DNA of 64,000 nt, from assembly GCF_014646295.1 (NCBI RefSeq), contig NZ_BMNE01000007.1, positions 1-64,000 on the forward strand, in the 5' to 3' direction. The DNA comes from Nocardia rhizosphaerihabitans (GTDB lineage: Bacteria; Actinomycetota; Actinomycetes; Mycobacteriales; Mycobacteriaceae). Made by a program: the position numbers and the translations under genes. Below the pieces are notes generated by a model that made no database searches, had not been told where the DNA came from, and saw only the letters and a program-made list of their open reading frames with translations. Below are positions 16,553 to 25,387 of this stretch, piece by piece (position 1 is the first letter of the stretch; every line of letters starts with the position of its first letter).

Positions 16553-17203
16553 TCAGCCGGTGACCACCTCGGGGGTCAGCTGGTCGAGATCGTCGATCAC
16601 CACAGCGGCCAGCGCCAGCGCGTCGGGCGCCGGCGGGAACTCCGGGCGAGGATCGGCGATCACGCGCATTCCTGCGCGGTGCGCGGAGATCAGTCCGTTG
16701 GTCGAATCCTCCACGGCGGTACAGTCCTTCGGATCGACGCCGAGCCGCTGGGCGACGGTGAGATACACATCGGGCTCCGGCTTGCCCCTGCCGATCTCCT
16801 CGGTCGACAGGATCGCCGAGAAGTACTCCAGCAGACCGGATTTCGACAGCACCAGGTCGATGAGAGTGCGCGGCGAGGAACTGGCCAGGCCGAGCTTCCA
16901 CTGACCGGCGCATCGCTGCACCGCCTCGACCGCGCCAGGCAGCAACGGCACGTGATGCGCGTACTTGTCGGCCATCAGGTCGATGACCTTCGTGGCGATG
17001 TCGTCGAGCGGCATGGCGACGCCGAGATCGTCACTCATGCAGGCGGCCCACTCGGTGGTGGTCATGCCCATCATCCTGCGCTGCGAATCCGGTTGCCACC
17101 GGCCGCCTTTGCGGTCGACGTAGTCGCGCCGGACCTGTTCCCAGATCGGTTCGGAATCGATCAGCACGCCGTCCATGTCGAACACAACCGCCGCGATACC
17201 CAT
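16553..17203 (-). CDS. HAD-family phosphatase, beta-phosphoglucomutase-like
   Basis: 216-residue haloacid-dehalogenase-fold hydrolase. Motif I is D9-M-D11-G-V-L-I-D, motif II LASSSPRT, motif III the Lys in GRGKPEPDVYL, and motif IV VEDSTNG. The cap domain lies between motifs I and II, as in sugar-phosphate phosphatases and beta-phosphoglucomutase-like enzymes. The ATG at 17203 has GAAAGG upstream; the frame is open beyond it without similarity. Substrate unknown. Confidence 0.9.
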   Translation of the reverse strand: MGIAAVVFDMDGVLIDSEPIWEQVRRDYVDRKGGRWQPDSQRRMMGMTTTEWAACMSDDLGVAMPLDDIATKVIDLMADKYAHHVPLLPGAVEAVQRCAGQWKLGLASSSPRTLIDLVLSKSGLLEYFSAILSTEEIGRGKPEPDVYLTVAQRLGVDPKDCTAVEDSTNGLISAHRAGMRVIADPRPEFPPAPDALALAAVVIDDLDQLTPEVVTG

Positions 17204-17393
17204 GCGCTCAGCCTTTCGCCGTTCCTCCGCCGGGCACCACGCGGGCGCGCCGACTCTTCCGGTACAGACCTGCTCGGTGATCGGCACCCAGCCTAATAGA
17301 GGCGGGCCCGCGGCGGTGAGTCATGTCACGAGCGCGCGCCGAAGTGGGACACCGGACGCGAACATCCAGCTCGGCAGCGATAACGTGTTGCAT

Positions 17394-18068
17394 ATGGACA
17401 ATACACAGGTCGGCAACTCGCTGCCGGACGCAGAGCACCACGAAGGCGGTTTCCGGCCGGTCGCCGAGCTGATCCAGCAGCGCAAGGAAGCGAAGCTGGA
17501 CCAGACGATCGGCGGCCCGCACTACGGGGAACTGATCGAACAGGTGCGCGAGCTGATGGACCGCGTGCGTCTGATCAACCCGTCCGACGAGCTGGCCAAG
17601 GACACGATCGCGACGCTCGAGCAGCTCAACGCCCGCCTCGACGCTGCGGTCGTGGACGAGTGGTCGGCGCCGAGCTGGACCCGCACCGACCTGCCCTCGC
17701 GCGGCAACATCACGCTGCCGCCGTACACGGTGGACAGCGCCGACGTCGACGGTGTCACCGCCAAGCTGACCTTCCGCACCTTCCACCTGGGCGGCAACAG
17801 CGCGGCGCACGGCGGCCAGATCGGCGTCGCCTTCGACGATATTCTCGGCATGACCGCCGCGGTACACACCAAGGCCGTCACCCGCACCGCGTCGCTGACC
17901 ATCGACTACCGCTCGATCACCCCGCTCAACCGGGAGCTGACGATCCGCGCGTGGGTCGAGCGCACCGACGGCCGCAAGGTATATCTGCGGGCGACGATGC
18001 ACGATGGCGAGCGCCTGTGCGCGGAGGCCAACGGGCTGTTCATCCTCCTCAAGCCCGGTCAGCCCTGA
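17394..18068 (+). CDS. PaaI-like hotdog thioesterase
   Basis: 224 residues. The C-terminal 130 residues carry the hotdog fold with GGNSAAHGGQIGVAFDDILG, the catalytic region of PaaI/THEM4-type thioesterases, followed by TASLTIDYRSITPLNREL and RAWVERTDGRKVYLRA. The N-terminal 90 residues are helical and are often present in actinobacterial relatives. It probably hydrolyses acyl-CoA. ATG at 17394. A strong hairpin follows the stop. Confidence 0.87.
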   Translation: MDNTQVGNSLPDAEHHEGGFRPVAELIQQRKEAKLDQTIGGPHYGELIEQVRELMDRVRLINPSDELAKDTIATLEQLNARLDAAVVDEWSAPSWTRTDLPSRGNITLPPYTVDSADVDGVTAKLTFRTFHLGGNSAAHGGQIGVAFDDILGMTAAVHTKAVTRTASLTIDYRSITPLNRELTIRAWVERTDGRKVYLRATMHDGERLCAEANGLFILLKPGQP

Positions 18069-18081
18069 GCTCCTCCGGTCA

Positions 18082-18122
18082 CCGGGCGACATTGCGATCG
18101 ACGTGATCCGAATGTCGCCCGG
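18082..18122 (+). terminator. Hairpin terminator after thioesterase gene
   Basis: Perfect 12-base inverted repeat (CCGGGCGACATT and AATGTCGCCCGG) with a 17-base loop, starting 13 bases after the stop at 18068. It separates the thioesterase gene from the second GntR operon. Confidence 0.7.
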
Positions 18123-18266
18123 ACCGGCCGGGGTGGCGTAATAGCGCCGCGCATCGCGATCGCCGCAGGTCCCGGCGGCGGCCGTCCGGCGTAGAAACAT
18201 CCCCTGAATTCGAGCCCGTTTCGCACTGGGCTCCGGCCCGCATAAGGGCCGCTATCGTCGCTGTTC
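18123..18266 (+). promoter_or_regulatory. Probable promoter/operator region of the second GntR operon
   Basis: This 144-base region must drive the operon from 18267. It holds two small dyads near the start: GAGCCC-N10-GGGCTC and CGGCCC-N6-GGGCCG, followed by GCTATCGT, which could be a -10 element with a short or no leader. Either dyad could be the GntR operator. No match to the short region before the first operon was evident by eye. Confidence 0.4.
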
Positions 18267-19043
18267 ATGCAGGTCAGCGAGACAACCGCAGCCGCGGAAC
18301 CCACTCCGATTCGAGGCCAGCGCGCCGATCGGGCGCGCCGGGTGGCCGACATCCTGCGCCACCAGATCCTGGCGGGCGCGGTCGAGGGCGCGCTGCCCGG
18401 CGAGCAGGAACTCGCCGCCGAGCACGACACCTCCCGCAACACCGTCCGCGAGGCGCTGGCGCTGCTGCGCGACGAGGGCCTCATCGATCGCGCGCCGAAG
18501 GTCGGCACCCGGGTCGCCGCCCGGAAATACGATCACGGTCTGGACGCGCTGCTCGGCTTGCAGGAGACGCTCAAGGAGCACGGCACCGTCCGCAACGAGG
18601 TGCGCGCGGCGACCCACATCACCGCTCCCCCGGCCGTCGCGCGCAGACTCGGTCTCGCGCCCGGCGATCGCGTGGTCTATATCGAGCGGCTGCGTTTCCT
18701 CGCCGATCTGCCGCTGAGCCTCGATCTCACCTATCTCGCGCCCGATGTGGGCGCTGCCGTGCTGGCCAACGATCTCGAGACCACGGACGTGTTCGTCCTG
18801 CTCGAGCAGGTCACCGGCCAGTCCCTCGGCGCGGCCGAACTCGCCCTCGAAGCGGTGGCGGCCGATCCGCACACCGCGACGACTCTCGACACACCGGGGG
18901 GCGCTCCGCTGCTGATGCTCGAGCGCCTGACCCACCTCGACGACGGCCGACCCGTCGATCTCGAGTACATCCGCATGCGCGGTGACCGCATCACCATGCG
19001 CGGCAGCCTCACCCGCACCGCACCCGAATGGAAGGTCCTGTAG
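18267..19043 (+). CDS. GntR-family regulator with UTRA domain (second operon)
   Basis: 258 residues. The winged helix-turn-helix (about 20-85) includes GEQELAAEHDTSRNTVREAL; the UTRA ligand domain follows (about 105-250), with GDRVVYIERLRFLADLPLS and RPVDLEYIRMRGDR. It is clearly a paralogue of the regulator at 6399-7214. Its stop directly abuts the ferredoxin ATG at 19044, so regulator and structural genes form one operon. Separate regulators suggest that the two paralogous operons answer to different or graded signals; this is inference. Confidence 0.92.
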   Translation: MQVSETTAAAEPTPIRGQRADRARRVADILRHQILAGAVEGALPGEQELAAEHDTSRNTVREALALLRDEGLIDRAPKVGTRVAARKYDHGLDALLGLQETLKEHGTVRNEVRAATHITAPPAVARRLGLAPGDRVVYIERLRFLADLPLSLDLTYLAPDVGAAVLANDLETTDVFVLLEQVTGQSLGAAELALEAVAADPHTATTLDTPGGAPLLMLERLTHLDDGRPVDLEYIRMRGDRITMRGSLTRTAPEWKVL

Positions 19044-19271
19044 ATGGCACTGGTCCCCCAGCGTGCCGACGTTCCCGTGACGATCGACGAATCGCTGTGC
19101 ATCACCGGCTGCACCCTGTGCGTCGATATGTGTCCGCTCGATTCCCTTGCCATCCACGAGGATTCGGGCAAGGCCTACATGCACGTCGACGAGTGCTGGT
19201 ACTGCGGGCCGTGCGCGGCCCGCTGCCCCACCGGCGCCGTCACCGTCAATATGCCCTATCTGCTCCGTTGA
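19044..19271 (+). CDS. Dicluster 4Fe-4S ferredoxin, AprB/AsfB-like (second operon)
   Basis: 75 residues with the same cysteine pattern as the 3501-3728 product: C19-x3-C23-x2-C26-x3-C30 and C51-x2-C54-x2-C57-x3-C61. Thirteen substitutions separate the two by eye, mostly in the first 21 residues. The ATG directly follows the GntR stop, with GAAGG upstream inside the regulator gene. It is the likely electron partner of the fused flavoprotein at the end of the operon. Confidence 0.9.
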   Translation: MALVPQRADVPVTIDESLCITGCTLCVDMCPLDSLAIHEDSGKAYMHVDECWYCGPCAARCPTGAVTVNMPYLLR

Positions 19272-19288
19272 ACCCGGGAAATCCACGC

Positions 19289-20719
19289 ATGAAGATCACT
19301 CGTCTCGTCCCCGCCGTGCTCGCCGTCGCGCTCGCCGCGGCGGGCTGCTCCCTCGAAAACTCCGATGCCGCACCGGCGGGCACCGTCAAGGTCGTCGTCG
19401 GCTATCAGTCCAAGACCATCAACACCGTCACCGCCGGGACGCTGCTCAAGGCGCAGGGCTACCTGGAGCAGCGGCTGCAGCAGATCACCGATGCCGGCGG
19501 CGCGAAGTACCAGGTGGAGTGGCAGGACTACGACACCGGTGCGCCGATCACCGCGCAGATGGTGGCCGAGAAGATCGATATCGGGTCGATGGGCGATTAC
19601 CCGTTGCTCATCAACGGCTCCCGGACCCAGGCCAACGAACGCGCGCGCACCGAGCTGGTGTCGATCACCGGCTACAACCCCAAGGGTGCGCTGAACATGG
19701 TTGTGGTGCCGAATGATTCACCGGCACGGTCACTCACCGATCTCGCCGGGCAGAAGATCTCGGCCAGTGTGGGTTCTGCGGGCCACGGCACGCTCGTGCA
19801 GGCGCTGACCCGGGCGGGCATCGACCCGGCCAAGGGTGTGGAAGTGCTCAATCAGCAGCCGCAGGTGGGAGCGACGGCGCTGGAGTCGCATCAGGTGAGC
19901 GCGTTGTCGCAGTTCGTGGCGTGGCCGGGTCTGCTGGTGCAGCAGAACAAGGCCAAGCTGCTCTACGACGGCGCCGAGCTGAACGTGCCGACCTTCCACG
20001 GTGTGGTCGCGCGCCGGGCCTACGCGTCCGAGCACCCCGAGGTGCTGCAGGCTTTCCTGGCGGCGCAGTTGGATGCGACCGCGTTCCTCAACGAGAAGCC
20101 TTTCGAGGCAGCAGATCTCGTGGCCAAGGGATCGGGTCTGTCCCCGGAGGTCGTGTATCTCTACAACGGACCTGGTGGCACGAGTTTCGACACCACGCTC
20201 AAGGCGAACCTGATCGCCGCGTTCAAAGACGATGTGGCCTACCTGAAGTCGATCGGCGACTTCGCCGACCTCGATATCGACGCGTTCGTGCAGGACGGTC
20301 CGCTGCGCAAGGCCTTCGCCGAGACCGGTCGTGGCGACTACGACACCGCGCTGGCATCGCGGGTCAATCCGAGCAAGGTCACCGGCACCGATCCGATCTG
20401 CGCTGTGCCGGTGAACGATCCGGCGCTGGCCGGTGAGATCTGGGTCGACGGCGCCGACAAGCCGCAGCCCGCCGCGAACCCCGGCTGCCTGCTGCGGGCG
20501 GTGCAGGCGGCCGAGGCGCAGGGCAAGACGATTCGCGCGGTGTACGTTCCCGATGCCGAGCTGGGCACCCGCTGGTTCGCCGACAAGGCGATCTGGCTGC
20601 GGGACGGCACGCAGTATCTGCCGTTCACCACGCTGGCCGCGGCCGACCGCTACCGTGCCACTCATCCCACCGCCGCCCCGGTCTCCTACGAGCAGGCTGT
20701 GACGGAAGTGCGCGGATGA
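19289..20719 (+). CDS. Lipoprotein solute-binding protein with NosL-like C-terminal module (second operon)
   Basis: 476 residues. Lipoprotein signal with LAAAGC (Cys at 21), then a TauA/SsuA-type binding domain (GYQSKTINTVTAGTLL, IDIGSMGDYPLLINGS, SVGSAGHGTLVQALT). From about 365 there is a second module: C371, EIWVDGADK, C400-LL, IRAVYVPDAELGTRWFADK, then LPFTTLAAADRYRATHP. The ordered Cys, Trp and Ala-rich blocks resemble NosL-type copper chaperones. Module and binding domain both match the 2059-3480 product. It overlaps the permease gene (ATGA at 20716-20719). The module's function is not known here. Confidence 0.86.
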   Translation: MKITRLVPAVLAVALAAAGCSLENSDAAPAGTVKVVVGYQSKTINTVTAGTLLKAQGYLEQRLQQITDAGGAKYQVEWQDYDTGAPITAQMVAEKIDIGSMGDYPLLINGSRTQANERARTELVSITGYNPKGALNMVVVPNDSPARSLTDLAGQKISASVGSAGHGTLVQALTRAGIDPAKGVEVLNQQPQVGATALESHQVSALSQFVAWPGLLVQQNKAKLLYDGAELNVPTFHGVVARRAYASEHPEVLQAFLAAQLDATAFLNEKPFEAADLVAKGSGLSPEVVYLYNGPGGTSFDTTLKANLIAAFKDDVAYLKSIGDFADLDIDAFVQDGPLRKAFAETGRGDYDTALASRVNPSKVTGTDPICAVPVNDPALAGEIWVDGADKPQPAANPGCLLRAVQAAEAQGKTIRAVYVPDAELGTRWFADKAIWLRDGTQYLPFTTLAAADRYRATHPTAAPVSYEQAVTEVRG

Positions 20720-21621
20720 GCGCGGTTACCGGTGCTGCCGTCGGGACGAAAGCCATCCCGTCAGGCGCCACAGCATCCGACGAGACCGGTTTCCGCACCA
20801 CCGATCTCGCGGTCGAGACACCGGACGCCGACAGCGTGTCCGGGAGGTCGGCGTGGGTGTCCCGGGTGATCCGGGTCGCGTCGGTGGCGGTGGCCATCGG
20901 CCTGTGGCAGCTGCTCACCGCGAGTGACGTGCGGGCCGGGCTGCGGTTCGACACCCTGCCCACCGTGACCGAGATCGTCGCCGAGTTCGGCGAGCACCTC
21001 GGCACCGGTCAGTACTACCTGGATGTGGCGCAGTCGCTGATCCGGATCGTCACCGGGTTCGGGCTGGCCGCGGTGATCGGTGTCCTGGCGGGCATCGGCC
21101 TCGGCCGGTCGCGGCTGCTGGCCGATGTGTTCGGTCCACTCGCCGAGCTCGTCCGCCCGATTCCGGCGATCGCGCTGGTGCCGGTGGCGATCCTGCTGTT
21201 CCCCAGCGACGAGTCCGGGATCGTGTTCATCACCTTCACCGCCTCGCTGTTCCCGGTGCTGGTGAGCACCCGGCACGCGACGCGGACGCTGCCGACCATC
21301 TGGGAGGACGCCATCCGCACTCTGGGCGCCACCCGGCGCGAAGTTCTGACCAGGGTCGTGGTCCCCGGCATCCTGCCCGGGGTGTTCAGCGGTCTGTCGG
21401 TGGGTATGGGCGTGGCCTGGATCTGCCTCATCTCCGCCGAGATGATCTCCGGGCGGCTCGGGATCGGCTACCGCACCTGGCAGTCCTACACCATCGTCGA
21501 CTACCCGGCCGTGTTCGTCGGCATGATCACCATCGGCGTCCTCGGCTTCCTCACCTCCGGAATCGTCGAACTGGCAGGCCGCAGGGTCACCCGCTGGCTG
21601 CCGCGAGAGGTTGCCTCATGA
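20716..21621 (+). CDS. ABC transporter permease, SsuC/TauC family (second operon)
   Basis: 301-residue permease with about six membrane segments after a polar N-terminus of about 50 residues. The EAA loop reads EDAIRTLGATRREVLTRVVVP, followed by GILPGVFSGLSVGMGVAWIC. Shared blocks with the permease at 1166-2029 include RPIPAIALVP and GIVFITF. Overlaps of four bases with both neighbours (20716-20719 and 21618-21621) give strict translational coupling. It carries the ligand of the NosL-tailed lipoprotein. Confidence 0.92.
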   Translation: MSAVTGAAVGTKAIPSGATASDETGFRTTDLAVETPDADSVSGRSAWVSRVIRVASVAVAIGLWQLLTASDVRAGLRFDTLPTVTEIVAEFGEHLGTGQYYLDVAQSLIRIVTGFGLAAVIGVLAGIGLGRSRLLADVFGPLAELVRPIPAIALVPVAILLFPSDESGIVFITFTASLFPVLVSTRHATRTLPTIWEDAIRTLGATRREVLTRVVVPGILPGVFSGLSVGMGVAWICLISAEMISGRLGIGYRTWQSYTIVDYPAVFVGMITIGVLGFLTSGIVELAGRRVTRWLPREVAS

Positions 21622-22361
21622 CCACGACCACCGCCGCGCCCACCGGCTCGGCAGGCATGCGCTTGAGCCTGGAATCGGTGCGAATCAGCTACGGCGCCAA
21701 GACCGTCGTGCGTGACCTCGATCTCGAGATCGCGCCCGGTGAGATCCTGGTCCTGGTCGGCAAGTCCGGCTGCGGCAAGTCGACGCTGCTGCGGGCGATC
21801 GCCGGGCTGCGGCACCCCAGCGGCGGTGCCATCCGCGCCGACGACGACACCGTGTCCGGACCGTCGGCCGATCGCGCGCTGGTCTTCCAGGACGACGCGC
21901 TGCTGCCGTGGCGCACCGCCCGCGCCAATGTCGAACTCGCGCTGCGCCTTCGGGGCGTTCCGCGCGGTGAGCGGGCCACGCGGTCGCAGCGCTGGCTCGA
22001 CGAGGTCGGGCTCACCGGGTACGCCGACTATCTGCCGCGTGATCTGTCCGGCGGTATGCGCCAGCGGGTGCAGCTCGCCCGCAGCCTGGCCGGTGCGCCG
22101 CGGGCGGTCCTGATGGACGAGCCGTTCGGCGCGCTCGACAGCCAGACCCGTGCGGAGATGCAACGCCTGCTCGTCGACACCTGGCGCGCCCACCCGACCA
22201 CGATCGTTTTCGTCACCCACGACCTCGACGAAGCGCTGCTGCTCGGTGACCGGATCGCCGTGCTCGGCGACGGTGCGCTGCGCGCGGTCGTCGAGGTGCC
22301 CGACCCGCGCGAGCCGGTGGACCGGCACGCGCTACGGGACCGAATCCTGGAGTCATTGTGA
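21618..22361 (+). CDS. ABC transporter ATP-binding protein, SsuB/TauB/NrtD family (second operon)
   Basis: 247 residues with Walker A GKSGCGKST, Q-loop VFQDDALLPW, signature LSGGMRQRVQLAR, Walker B VLMDEPFGALDS and switch VTHDLDEA. It is the paralogue of the 414-1169 ATPase. The gene overlaps the permease gene (ATGA) and the flavoprotein gene (GTGA at 22358-22361). In this operon the ATPase comes directly before the flavoprotein, whereas in the first operon the flavoprotein comes near the beginning, so gene order has been rearranged between the two copies. Confidence 0.92.
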   Translation: MTTTTAAPTGSAGMRLSLESVRISYGAKTVVRDLDLEIAPGEILVLVGKSGCGKSTLLRAIAGLRHPSGGAIRADDDTVSGPSADRALVFQDDALLPWRTARANVELALRLRGVPRGERATRSQRWLDEVGLTGYADYLPRDLSGGMRQRVQLARSLAGAPRAVLMDEPFGALDSQTRAEMQRLLVDTWRAHPTTIVFVTHDLDEALLLGDRIAVLGDGALRAVVEVPDPREPVDRHALRDRILESL

Positions 22362-25093
22362 ACATTCCCGACCTGTCCGACCGCATCCGCCTCGACTGCG
22401 ATGTGCTCGTCATCGGCGGCGGCACCGCGGGCACGATGGCCGCGCTCACCGCCGCGGAGTCCGGCGCGAACGTGCTGCTGCTGGAGAAGGCGCACGTCCG
22501 CCACTCCGGTGCGCTGGCCATGGGCATGGACGGTGTGAACAATGCCGTCATCCCGGGCAAGGCCGAGCCGGAGGAATACGTCGCCGAGATCACCCGCGCC
22601 AACGACGGCATCGTCGACCAGCGCACCGTGTACCAAACGGCGACACGGGGTTTCGCGATGGTGCAACGGCTCGAACGCTACGGCGTGAAGTTCGAGAAGG
22701 ACGAGTACGGCGAGTACGCGGTGCGCCGGGTGCATCGGTCGGGGTCGTATGTGCTGCCGATGCCCGAGGGCAAGGATGTGAAGAAGGCGCTGTATCGCGT
22801 GCTGCGCCAGCGCACGATGCGCGAGAAGATCCAGATCGAGAACCGGCTGATGCCGGTGCGAGTGCTCACCGAGAACGGACGCGCCGTCGGTGCGGCCGCA
22901 TTGAACACGCGCACCGGCGAATTCGTCGCGGTCGGCGCGAAAGCGGTGATCCTGGCGACGGGTCCGTGTGGCCGGCTCGGGCTGCCCGCCTCGGGCTATC
23001 TCTACGGCACCTACGAGAACCCGACCAATGCCGGCGACGGGTACGCCATGGCTTACCACGCCGGTGCGGAGCTGTCCGGGATCGAGTGCTTCCAGATCAA
23101 TCCGCTGATCAAGGACTACAACGGTCCGGCGTGCGCCTATGTCGCGAATCCGTTCGGTGGCTACCAGGTCAATGCCGAGGGTGAGCGGTTCGTCGACTCC
23201 GACTATTGGTCGGGACAGATGATGGCGGAGGTGAAGCAGGAGATCGAATCCGCGCGCGGGCCCATCTATCTCAAGGTCTCGCACCTGCCGGACGAGACGC
23301 TGTCCACCCTCGAATCGATCCTGCACACCACCGAGCGGCCCACTCGCGGCACGTTCCACGCCAATCGCGGCCACGACTACCGCACCCACGACATCGAGAT
23401 GCACATCTCCGAGATCGGTTTGTGCAGTGGGCATTCCGCGTCCGGCGTGTGGGTGGACGAGAACGCCCGCACCACGGTGCCCGGACTGTATGCCGCGGGC
23501 GATCTGGCGTGCGTGCCACACAACTACATGATCGGCGCGTTCGTGTACGGCGACCTGGCGGGTACGCACGCGGCGTCCACGCTGACCGAGGTGGCGGCGC
23601 CCGCCGAGCTGCCCGAGGACCAGCTCGCCGCCGCGCACGAACTGATCTACCGTCCCCTGCGTCGGCCGGAGGGTCCACCGCAGCCGCAGGTCGAATACAA
23701 GCTGCGGCGTTTCGTCAACGACTATGTGGCGCCGCCGAAGACCGCGGCCAAGCTGTCGATCGCGGTGGAGACCTTCGAGCGCATGCGCGGCGAGGTGGAA
23801 GGGATCGGCGCGCGGACACCCCACGAGTTGATGCGGGCAGCAGAGGTGTCGTTCATCCGCGACTGCGCGGAGATGGCGGCGCGCAGTTCGCTCACGCGCA
23901 CCGAATCCCGGTGGGGGCTCTATCACGACCGGGCCGATCTGCCCGAGCGTGACGACGAGTCGTGGAACTTCCACCTGAATCTGCGCAAGACCGCCGCGGG
24001 TGAGATGGAATTCGTGAAGCGATCGGTGGCGCCGTATCTGGTGCCGGTGCCCGGCCTGGACGACGTGCCCTCGGCCGAGCCGATCGTCGAGGTGATCGCG
24101 CAGCCCGAGCTGGTCGGGACCCGGGCGCCGCAGCAGGACGCGCCGGTGCGCAGTCAGCCGGTGGCGGCCTCGCCCTCCTCGCCCCGGCTGGTCACCCTGC
24201 TCGCCCTGGATTCGCCTGCCGTCGACGAGGTTTCGAGCTACCTCACCGATCCCGATCCGGTCGTGCGGGTGGCCGCGCTGTCGGTGCTCACCGAGAACAC
24301 ACCCGACGGGTTCGCCGACGAACTGGTACGCGCGCTCGGCGACGAGGCCGCCTCGGTGCGCCGGGCCGCGACCGAGAGCCTGCGGGAGCTGGTGGAGGTG
24401 CTGCCGGGCGCGGGTGCGCTGGCCGGGCACCTCGGTTCCCCGGATCCGCTCGTGCGGGCGACCGTCGTCGACCTGCTGCGAGCGCTCCGGGCCGGATCGG
24501 CGGCGGAATATCGTGCGGCACTGGGTGATGCCGATCATCGGGTCCGGATCGAGGCGGTGCGTGCGCTCGTGTCACTCGACGACGCCGAGGCGGTGGCCTC
24601 CATCGCCGGTGACGTGAATCGGGAGGTGCGGATCGCCGTCGCCCAGGGTCTCGCGTCGATCGGCGCGGATGGGGTCGAGGTGGTGCGGGTACTCACCGGC
24701 GATCCCGATCCCCTGGTGCGGGCCGCCGCGCTGACGGCCTACGCCGCGCTGGGTACCGGCGCCGAGGATGTCACGGAATTGATTGCGGCGCTGCGTCATT
24801 CGGCCTGGCAGGTGCGCGTCGGCGCCGCACGCGGCTTGGCCGGCGCCCCGCCTGAATCGGCAGTGCCGCCGCTGACCGAGGCCCTGGCCGACCGGCACCT
24901 CGACGTCCGCAAGGCCGCTGTTCTGGCGCTGGCGACCTGGCCCGCCGACGACCCCGCCGTAGACGCGTTGGAGACCGCGATTGCCGACCCGGACGCGGAT
25001 GTTCGCGCGTACGCCAGGCGTGCCGTCATCGCAGCAGGCCGCACACCAGGCGACCCGACCCGGGCCGCCATGCTGACCGAAGCGCACGCGTGA
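22358..25093 (+). CDS. AprA/AsfA-like flavoprotein fused to HEAT repeats
   Basis: 911 residues. Residues 1-590 match the 587-residue flavoprotein of the first operon: FAD motif GGGTAG at 20-25, LLEKAHVRHSGALAMGMDG, and GLCSGHSASGVW with PGLYAAGD near 370. After a Pro/Ala/Gln-rich linker (about 590-607), residues 608-900 hold about nine HEAT repeats (for example DPDPVVRVAAL, DPDPLVRAAAL and DPDADVRAYA) matching the separate HEAT protein at 3728-4633. The start is GTG, overlapping the ATPase stop by four bases. The fusion is direct evidence that the two parts work together. No membrane segment or signal is seen, so the reaction is cytoplasmic. Substrate unknown. Confidence 0.88.
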   Translation: MNIPDLSDRIRLDCDVLVIGGGTAGTMAALTAAESGANVLLLEKAHVRHSGALAMGMDGVNNAVIPGKAEPEEYVAEITRANDGIVDQRTVYQTATRGFAMVQRLERYGVKFEKDEYGEYAVRRVHRSGSYVLPMPEGKDVKKALYRVLRQRTMREKIQIENRLMPVRVLTENGRAVGAAALNTRTGEFVAVGAKAVILATGPCGRLGLPASGYLYGTYENPTNAGDGYAMAYHAGAELSGIECFQINPLIKDYNGPACAYVANPFGGYQVNAEGERFVDSDYWSGQMMAEVKQEIESARGPIYLKVSHLPDETLSTLESILHTTERPTRGTFHANRGHDYRTHDIEMHISEIGLCSGHSASGVWVDENARTTVPGLYAAGDLACVPHNYMIGAFVYGDLAGTHAASTLTEVAAPAELPEDQLAAAHELIYRPLRRPEGPPQPQVEYKLRRFVNDYVAPPKTAAKLSIAVETFERMRGEVEGIGARTPHELMRAAEVSFIRDCAEMAARSSLTRTESRWGLYHDRADLPERDDESWNFHLNLRKTAAGEMEFVKRSVAPYLVPVPGLDDVPSAEPIVEVIAQPELVGTRAPQQDAPVRSQPVAASPSSPRLVTLLALDSPAVDEVSSYLTDPDPVVRVAALSVLTENTPDGFADELVRALGDEAASVRRAATESLRELVEVLPGAGALAGHLGSPDPLVRATVVDLLRALRAGSAAEYRAALGDADHRVRIEAVRALVSLDDAEAVASIAGDVNREVRIAVAQGLASIGADGVEVVRVLTGDPDPLVRAAALTAYAALGTGAEDVTELIAALRHSAWQVRVGAARGLAGAPPESAVPPLTEALADRHLDVRKAAVLALATWPADDPAVDALETAIADPDADVRAYARRAVIAAGRTPGDPTRAAMLTEAHA

Positions 25094-25110
25094 CCGGCGC
25101 CGCACCAGGG

Positions 25111-25137
25111 CCGTGCCGTAGCACCGCTGCGGCACGG
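25111..25137 (+). terminator. Hairpin terminator of the second flavoprotein operon
   Basis: An 11-base stem with one G-U pair (CCGTGCCGTAG and CTGCGGCACGG) and a 5-base loop starts 17 bases after the stop at 25093. No T-run follows. The rest of the 294-base gap (25138-25387) shows no gene; TAGGCT shortly before 25388 may be a -10 element for the hydrolase gene. Confidence 0.65.
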
Positions 25138-25387
25138 TCCCCGCTCGGGCGCACGGCCCATACCAGGCGCCGGGCGGGCGACAACGGTCGCTCGGCGGCG
25201 GGCGGTCTCGGTCTGTCGACAGTCCGCAATGGCGCATCGGCAGCGCCGGGATCGAGGTCGACCGGTCTGTCGTGCGGTCCACACGCCGGTCCCGTGGATG
25301 CGATCTCACCGATGTCTGACCAGGTCACAGCCCTGCTGTGCCCGCGCCACAGCGTCGGTGATCCGCGGCGTCGATAGGCTGGGTCGC

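Noticed and set aside
22028..24538. Long open frame (over 800 codons) on the minus strand opposite the fused flavoprotein
   Set aside because: It is antisense to a well-supported gene, with repetitive Arg/His/Gly-rich composition. This is a normal by-product of high third-position GC; other long antisense frames (for example 51520-53361 and 55293-57230) were dropped for the same reason.
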